Under the pieces are notes generated by a model that was given only the letters and a program-made list of their open reading frames with translations, was not told the DNA's origin and made no database searches. 10,149 bases of DNA. Origin: Actinomycetota bacterium. Its GTDB lineage: Bacteria > Actinomycetota > Actinomycetes > S36-B12 > UBA10799. Below, one piece after another: positions 6,293 to 10,149 of the stretch; the first letter of the stretch is position 1, and every line of letters starts with the position of its first letter. A program made the position numbers and the translations under genes. Where the stretch lies: assembly GCA_030837445.1 (NCBI GenBank), contig JAUPKM010000581.1, forward strand, positions 1 to 10,149, in the 5' to 3' direction.

Positions 6293-6668
6293 ACAGTTCA
6301 GTCCCAAGCAGGTCAGCGATCTGGAACGTGCGATCGATATCGCGGAGAAGACCAGCGGCCTTGAGTTCGGCGCCTACGTCGGTTCATTGCCGCGTGGTCG
6401 GGTCACCGCTGAGGCGCTGCACGCCGCGATGCCCAGCTCGGCCAACTCGGTGTTGGTCGCGGTGGATCCTGACGCCTCCACGGTGGACATTGTGACGGGC
6501 CACATCGCGCGCCGCTGGCTGGACGACTCCCGCTGCCGGTTGGCTGTGCTGACCATGGGTTCCCGGTTCTCGGTAGGCGATATTCCGGCCGGCATCCACG
6601 ACGGCATCATCCTGCTCGGCGACCAGGCGGTGCACCCGCGGTCGCTCTTCACCGACGAACCCGCCTGA
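6279..6668 (+). CDS. DUF5130 family protein (Rv2468c-like, TPM-domain-like fold)
   Basis: This gene encodes a 129-residue soluble protein. It opens with a short helical stretch (SPKQVSDLERAIDIAEKTSGLEFGAYVG, roughly 8-35) and continues with SANSVLVAVDPDASTVDIVTGHIARRWLDD and CRLAVLTMGSRFSVGDIPAGIHDGIILLG. This pattern is that of DUF5130, related to TPM-type domains. From memory, the mycobacterial member is Rv2468c. I believe its M. smegmatis counterpart was named PRSAF1 after being found associated with the respiratory supercomplex, but I hold this with moderate certainty. There is no signal peptide or membrane helix. The start is GTG at 6279, chosen by GGGAGG 5 nt upstream, and it overlaps the end of the ctaJ-like gene by 14 nt. 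The gene converges on pepN with only 16 nt between the stop codons, too little for a separate intrinsic terminator for each gene. The family call is firm; a role in oxidase function is inference from context. Confidence 0.82.
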   Translation: MAAGEQFSPKQVSDLERAIDIAEKTSGLEFGAYVGSLPRGRVTAEALHAAMPSSANSVLVAVDPDASTVDIVTGHIARRWLDDSRCRLAVLTMGSRFSVGDIPAGIHDGIILLGDQAVHPRSLFTDEPA

Positions 6669-6684
6669 GCCTGACCTCGACGTT

Positions 6685-9246
6685 TCAGCGGCCGTCGAGC
6701 TCGATGCAGCGCAGGGCTCGGGCGACGCCGTCGCGACCCTCAACCAGGGTTCGCCGGGCGCCGCCGGGCAGGTCCGGATGGGTCGCCAGAAACGCGTCCG
6801 TCCGATCGATCGTGGACTGCGCGACCACCATTCCTGGATAGAGGCCGGTCATGATCAACTGGCCGATCTCCGCGGTGCGGTTCGTCGCAATTGTCGGCAG
6901 CGTCTCGAAGTAGCGCTCGATGAAGGGCACCACTAGATCTCCCTGATCGGGCTGCATGATGCCGGAGATCACCGACTCCAACAGGGCGTTCGGTAGATCC
7001 TCGTCACAGAGGGCTTCGGTCCAGGCAGCATCCTTGGCGCCGAACTCGGGCCGGGCCGCCGTGGCCGCGCGGGCTCGACGCCGACCGGCCGCAGTGTCGT
7101 CGAGTGCGAGTTGCGCCTCGACGACATCCTGGCCCGCGGCGTTAAGGGCGACCAAGCGGGTGACCAACGCCCATCGCACGTCGGTGTCGACCGCGAGTCC
7201 GGCCAAGGTGACGTGCCCGTCCAGCAACGCTCGCAGGAACGCCGCGTCGGCATCAGTCCTTGCGAACGAGATGAAGCCGCGCAGGTACGCCAGCTGATGG
7301 TCGCTGCCCGCAGCGGCCCGGTCAAGGTCGCGGCGAAGGGCCGCCGCCAACAGGTCGGTGTAGGCGACCCGGTGGGCGGGTGTGGCAAAGAGATTCACCG
7401 CGGCCTGCGCCTGACGCAAGACTTGACCAACCACACCGACGTCCGACTCGGTACCGATGCCGGCGGCTACCAGCTGGACGAAGTCGGCGGCAGGCAGCTC
7501 CGCGTCACGGGTCATATCCCAGGCGGCTCCCCAGATCAGCGCCCGAGACAGCGGGTCGGGAATAGTTCCGACGCTCTGGATGGCGGTCGCCAGCGACCGG
7601 GCGTCCAGCCGGATCTTGGCGTACGTCAGGTCGTCGTCGTTGACCAACAGCAGATCCGGCTGGCGCACCCCGACCAGCTCCGGGACCTCGGTCGCAGGAC
7701 CGTGGATGTCCAGCTCCAGCACATCCCGACGAACCAGTTGACCGGCCACGTTGTCGTAGAGTCCCAGCCGTAACCGATGCTGGCGAAGCGTCGGTGCCAC
7801 GCCTTCCGGGGAGGATGGCGGCGCCTGCGTGAGCACCACCCGTCGATACCGGCCAGCTGCATCGATCTCGACATCCGGGCGTATCAGGTTGACGCCGGAG
7901 GTACCCAGCCAACTGCGCGCCCAACTCTCCAGATCGCGACCTGAGGCATCCGACAGGGCCGTCAGCAGATCGTCGAGTTGGGTGTTGCCATATGCGTGCC
8001 GAGCGAAGTATGTCCGCAGCCCGGCGAGGAAGTTGTCCTCTCCTACCCAGGCGACCAGTTGTCGCAGCGCGGAGGCTCCCTTGGCGTAGGTGATGCCGTC
8101 GAAATTGCGGTAGACCGTGTCGAGGTCGACCATGTCGGCTGCGATCGGATGCGTCGACGGGAGTTGGTCCTGGCGGTAGGCCCAGGCTTTGCGCTGGCTG
8201 GAGAAGTTGGCCCACGCGGTGGTGAATCGGGTGGCGACGCTGCAGGTGTGGTGCGCCGCCCACTCCGCGAAGGATTCGTTCAGCCAGAGGTCGTCCCACC
8301 AGGTCATCGTGACGAGATCGCCGAACCACATGTGGGCCATCTCGTGCAGGATCGTCTCGGCGCGCATCTCATAGGCGGCGTCGGTCACACGGGAACGGAA
8401 CAGATAGTGGTCCTCGTGGAAAGTGACCGCGCCCGGGTTCTCCATCGCGCCGGAATTGAACTCCGGCACGAAGGCCTGGTCATATTTGCCGAATGGGTAG
8501 GGGTAGTCGAAGGCCTGCTCGTAATAGGCGAAACCTGCCCTGGTGATGTCGAAGATCTCGTCTGCGTCGAGGCTGTCGGCGATACTGCGGCGGCAGAGTA
8601 GCGCCAACGGGATCGACTGGGTGGCACCGTCGTACACGTCGCGCACGATGTAGTAGTCCCCGGCGATGAGCGCGTACAGGTAACTCGCCAGTGGGGCGGT
8701 GGGAGTGAACCTCCAGCGGGCGACTCCCTCCCCGGCGGGCTCGGGATCGGGGGTCGGGCGATTGGAGACGACCTGCCAATCGTCCGGGGCAGTGACGGTC
8801 AGCTGCAGCGGCGCCTTGAGGTCGGGCTGTTCGAACACCGCCATCACCCTTCGACAGTCGGCGACCTCGAATTGGGTGTAGAGGTAGGTGCCGCCGTCGA
8901 CCGGGTCGAGGAACCGGTGTAGCCCTTCTCCGGAGGTCATGTAGGCGCAGTCCGCCAACACGATCACTTCGTTGCGAGCGGCCAGGTTGGTGAGCGTGAT
9001 CCGACTGTCGACAAATACTTCGGTCGGATCGAGCACCGTCCCGTTCAGGGTCACCGAACGTACCGCTGGCGCGATCAGGTCCAGCCAGGTCGTTGCTCCC
9101 GGCTCGGAGCACTCGAAGGTCACAACCGTGCGAGAGGTGAAAGTGGCACCTGTTGTGCTCACATCGAGTTCGACGCCGTAACTGACATCGTGGACTATGG
9201 CCGCCCGGGACTGGGCTTCCGCGCGGGTCAGATTCTCTGCTGGCAT
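6685..9246 (-). CDS. pepN: aminopeptidase N (M1 family zinc metallopeptidase)
   Basis: PepN removes N-terminal residues from peptides in the cytoplasm, serving peptide turnover. The 853-residue protein has the usual actinobacterial layout: an N-terminal beta domain (about 10-220), the thermolysin-like catalytic domain, and a helical ERAP1-like C-terminal domain (about 530-850). The substrate-anchoring exopeptidase motif GAMEN is at 266-270. The zinc site HEMAH is at 301-305 with the third zinc ligand Glu324 in WLNESFAEW, giving HEXXH-X18-E. The transition-state Tyr is Tyr387 in ITYAKGAS. All catalytic residues are intact. The start ATG at 9246-9244 gives the family's typical NLTRAEAQSRA opening and has no Shine-Dalgarno. 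A weak -10-like TTGGAT stands 7 nt upstream, so it may be leaderless. It is divergent from the Rv2466c-like gene across 35 bp and convergent with the DUF5130 gene, the same relative arrangement as Rv2467 in M. tuberculosis. Confidence 0.97.
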   Translation of the reverse strand: MPAENLTRAEAQSRAAIVHDVSYGVELDVSTTGATFTSRTVVTFECSEPGATTWLDLIAPAVRSVTLNGTVLDPTEVFVDSRITLTNLAARNEVIVLADCAYMTSGEGLHRFLDPVDGGTYLYTQFEVADCRRVMAVFEQPDLKAPLQLTVTAPDDWQVVSNRPTPDPEPAGEGVARWRFTPTAPLASYLYALIAGDYYIVRDVYDGATQSIPLALLCRRSIADSLDADEIFDITRAGFAYYEQAFDYPYPFGKYDQAFVPEFNSGAMENPGAVTFHEDHYLFRSRVTDAAYEMRAETILHEMAHMWFGDLVTMTWWDDLWLNESFAEWAAHHTCSVATRFTTAWANFSSQRKAWAYRQDQLPSTHPIAADMVDLDTVYRNFDGITYAKGASALRQLVAWVGEDNFLAGLRTYFARHAYGNTQLDDLLTALSDASGRDLESWARSWLGTSGVNLIRPDVEIDAAGRYRRVVLTQAPPSSPEGVAPTLRQHRLRLGLYDNVAGQLVRRDVLELDIHGPATEVPELVGVRQPDLLLVNDDDLTYAKIRLDARSLATAIQSVGTIPDPLSRALIWGAAWDMTRDAELPAADFVQLVAAGIGTESDVGVVGQVLRQAQAAVNLFATPAHRVAYTDLLAAALRRDLDRAAAGSDHQLAYLRGFISFARTDADAAFLRALLDGHVTLAGLAVDTDVRWALVTRLVALNAAGQDVVEAQLALDDTAAGRRRARAATAARPEFGAKDAAWTEALCDEDLPNALLESVISGIMQPDQGDLVVPFIERYFETLPTIATNRTAEIGQLIMTGLYPGMVVAQSTIDRTDAFLATHPDLPGGARRTLVEGRDGVARALRCIELDGR

Positions 9247-9268
9247 GGTCGCTATCCAACCACTGCCA
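9241..9268. promoter_or_regulatory. interrupted dyad in the pepN / Rv2466c-like divergent promoter
   Basis: TGGCATGGT (9241-9249) is mirrored by ACCA (9259-9262) and TGCCA (9264-9268), a nine-pair dyad with a single extra base in the right arm. It spans the pepN start codon and its candidate -10 box and covers the -35 area of the rightward gene. An operator able to control both genes would sit here, but only the symmetry is seen. Confidence 0.3.
9254..9259 (-). promoter_or_regulatory. weak -10-like box before pepN
   Basis: On the minus strand TTGGAT lies 7 nt before the pepN ATG. It departs from TANNNT at the second base. It is proposed because no ribosome binding site is present and the 35-bp gap leaves little room for another promoter. 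Confidence 0.25.
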
Positions 9269-9269
9269 C

Positions 9270-9275
9270 TAGGGT
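9270..9275 (+). promoter_or_regulatory. TAGGGT -10 box, probable leaderless start of the Rv2466c-like gene
   Basis: TAGGGT stands 6 nt before the ATG at 9282, identical in sequence and spacing to the amidase gene start at 2253. The bases between are GGGGAT. The G-run could also act as a poor ribosome binding site, but it is too close to the ATG. The matching -35 region falls over the first codons of pepN on the other strand. Confidence 0.52.
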
Positions 9276-9281
9276 GGGGAT

Positions 9282-9917
9282 ATGAGCGCAGCCCCTCCCG
9301 ACGCCGTTGACGCAGCTCGCCTCAAGGTCGATTTCTACTTCGACCCGATCTGTCCCTGGGCGTGGATGGCGAGTCGGTGGATGTTGGAGGTGGAGGAAGT
9401 GCGCCCGCTGGATGTCGCCTGGCACGTGATGTCCCTGTCGGTGCTGAATCAGGGGCGGCAGATCCCGGAGCAGTTCGTTGAATTGATGGCGCTGGGATGG
9501 GGGCCGGTGCGAGTGGTCGTCGCGGCCGAGCAGAGTGCGGGGCCGGAGGTTATCTTGCCGCTGTATACGGCGATGGGCGAGCGGATCCACCTGCAGCAGC
9601 GACGTCCCGACGCGGAAGTGGTCGCGGAGGCGCTGGCGGAGGTGGGGTTGGATCCGGAGTTGATCTCGGCGATGACCGACGACTCCCTGGATCCGGCCCT
9701 GCGAGTCAGCCATCACGCAGGGATGGATCCGGTGGGGGAGGATGTCGGCACCCCGGTAATCCACGTCGCCGGCACCGCATTCTTCGGTCCTGTTGTCTCC
9801 CCCGCACCCAAGGGCGAGGCCGCGGGTCTGCTGTGGGACGGTGTCGTGCTGTGCGCGCAGACGCCCGGATTCTTCGAGTTGAAGCGGTCCCGCACCGGCG
9901 GCCCCGACTTCAGCTGA
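9282..9917 (+). CDS. Rv2466c-like mycothiol-dependent reductase, DsbA/thioredoxin fold, single active-site Cys
   Basis: This gene encodes a 211-residue DsbA-family protein closely resembling M. tuberculosis Rv2466c, a mycothiol-dependent oxidoreductase that also activates a nitro-containing prodrug. Shared stretches include FYFDPICPWAWMASRW (18-33), HVMSLSVLNQ (48-57), WGPVRVVVAAEQ (73-84), PLYTAMGERIH (93-103), SHHAGMDPVGEDVGTP (143-158) and FFELKRSRT (197-205). The Thr157-Pro158 pair fits the cis-Pro loop of the thioredoxin fold. Rv2466c has CPWC, whereas here the site reads Cys24-Pro25-Trp26-Ala27, so only the nucleophilic Cys remains. The one other cysteine, Cys191, is far off in sequence. 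A single-Cys enzyme would need mycothiol to resolve a mixed disulfide. I recall CPWA in other actinobacterial homologues, so this may be a subfamily trait rather than a defect. There is no signal peptide, so the protein is cytosolic. The start looks leaderless (TAGGGT-N6-ATG) and is divergent from pepN. Confidence 0.9.
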   Translation: MSAAPPDAVDAARLKVDFYFDPICPWAWMASRWMLEVEEVRPLDVAWHVMSLSVLNQGRQIPEQFVELMALGWGPVRVVVAAEQSAGPEVILPLYTAMGERIHLQQRRPDAEVVAEALAEVGLDPELISAMTDDSLDPALRVSHHAGMDPVGEDVGTPVIHVAGTAFFGPVVSPAPKGEAAGLLWDGVVLCAQTPGFFELKRSRTGGPDFS

Positions 9918-9953
9918 CAGGTAGAGGTTGCGTCGAACTCGCGAGCCGCGAGG

Positions 9954-9959
9954 TACCGT
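9954..9959 (+). promoter_or_regulatory. TACCGT -10 box upstream of the right-edge gene
   Basis: TACCGT fits TANNNT and stands 7 nt before an ATG at 9967, the layout seen at the other leaderless starts of this window. Transcription from it would place the Pro/Ala-rich gene at 10013 behind a leader of about 46 nt that begins with a small ORF. A short stem (CTCGC 9938-9942, GCGAG 9948-9952) lies just upstream of the box. Confidence 0.35.
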
Positions 9960-9966
9960 GTATCAA

Positions 9967-10026
9967 ATGCTCGCCCGCGACGCAATCGACCCGACGAGAT
10001 TGAGAGACAGCGATGTCCGAACCTGA
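9967..10026 (+). CDS. possible leaderless upstream ORF, 19 codons
   Basis: ATG at 9967 opens a frame of 19 codons (MLARDAIDPTRLRDSDVRT) that ends with TGA at 10024-10026. It runs 14 nt into the next gene in another frame. The ATG is 7 nt after a TACCGT box, so the mRNA could begin on this codon. The peptide is Arg/Asp-rich, with no Cys and no recognisable family. A role would be in controlling translation of the downstream gene by coupling, not in making a functional peptide. A reading frame of this length can easily arise by chance. Confidence 0.25.
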   Translation: MLARDAIDPTRLRDSDVRT

Positions 10027-10149
10027 CGCCCAGCAACCCGCGCCCTCGCCGGATCCCGCCGAGAGCACCCCGCCCGCACCCGAGGCGGCCGCCGCACCCG
10101 CACCGCCACCGCCCCCGGCCCCCGAGGCGGCTCATGCCGAGGCGGCTGC
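10013..10149 (+). CDS. Pro/Ala-rich N-terminus of an unidentified protein (3' end outside window)
   Basis: Only 45 codons are visible, from ATG at 10013 to the right edge. The segment is almost entirely Pro, Ala and Glu (for example PAPEAAAAPAPPPPPAPEAA) after an opening MSEPDAQQ. At the DNA level CCGAGGCGG recurs three times (10080-10088, 10122-10130, 10137-10145), encoding P/A-E-A-A units. Such disordered, cytoplasmic-looking N-termini precede membrane or nucleic-acid-binding domains in many actinobacterial proteins, so the product cannot be named. A modest GAGAG lies 6 nt before the ATG. The gene follows the Rv2466c-like gene by 95 nt on the same strand and probably has its own promoter near 9954. 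In M. tuberculosis the neighbour on this side is, from memory, rpiB, and this N-terminus does not resemble RpiB. Confidence 0.6.
   Translation, partial: MSEPDAQQPAPSPDPAESTPPAPEAAAAPAPPPPPAPEAAHAEAA

Noticed and set aside
9247..9281. A SigH-type promoter before the Rv2466c-like gene, because I recall Rv2466c being in the SigH oxidative-stress regulon of M. tuberculosis.
   Set aside because: No GGAAC/GGAAT -35 with a GTT -10 is visible in the gap or just upstream. The only promoter-like signal is TAGGGT, a housekeeping-type -10.
1..10149. A defence island, secondary-metabolite cluster, mobile element or other novel system spanning the window.
   Set aside because: Apart from the truncated right-edge gene, every gene has a recognisable core or conserved actinobacterial family. 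No transposase, integrase, tRNA-flanked border or array-like repeats were seen. The unusual points are local and listed separately.

Overview
The window looks like a piece of an actinobacterial chromosome. It is GC-rich, uses GTG starts, has several start sites that look leaderless (a TANNNT box 6-7 nt before the start codon), and carries Actinomycetota-type families: a mycothiol-dependent Rv2466c-like reductase, a DUF5130 protein and a CtaJ-like oxidase subunit. I cannot name the genus. Nothing indicates a phage, transposon, CRISPR array or RNA gene. All gene-free gaps are shorter than about 140 nt.

Left part (1-1743, minus strand): an mscS-type mechanosensitive channel gene, followed 68 nt downstream by a YbjT-like atypical SDR gene that is cut by the left edge. 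A 159-nt gap between the two chosen start codons (135 nt if the longer channel start at 1743 is used) separates this pair from the plus-strand genes. The first of these is a small LapA-domain (DUF1049) membrane protein gene (1879-2199).

Middle (2253-5815, plus strand): an amidase-signature hydrolase gene and malQ (4-alpha-glucanotransferase). They overlap by 31 nt, and a strong Shine-Dalgarno for malQ lies inside the amidase gene, so they are probably translationally coupled. The amidase start follows a TAGGGT-N6-ATG promoter/start with a perfect dyad over its -35 region.

Right part (5891-9917): a small one-helix protein resembling the aa3 oxidase subunit CtaJ and a DUF5130 protein overlap by 14 nt. 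The pair converges on pepN (M1 aminopeptidase N, minus strand). pepN is divergent, with a 35-bp gap, from an Rv2466c/DsbA-like gene whose usual CPWC active site reads CPWA. From memory, the order DUF5130 - pepN - Rv2466c-like with these relative orientations is that of Mycobacterium tuberculosis Rv2468c-Rv2467-Rv2466c, so this is a conserved actinobacterial neighbourhood. The window ends in the Pro/Ala-rich N-terminus of an unidentified gene (from 10013), possibly preceded by a leaderless upstream ORF overlapping its start.

Most of the genes are ordinary housekeeping or envelope functions. The observations most worth a second look are the alternation of leaderless and SD-led starts, the single-cysteine reductase, the putative leaderless uORF, the dyad in the shared pepN/reductase promoter, and the overlapping ctaJ-like/DUF5130 pair.
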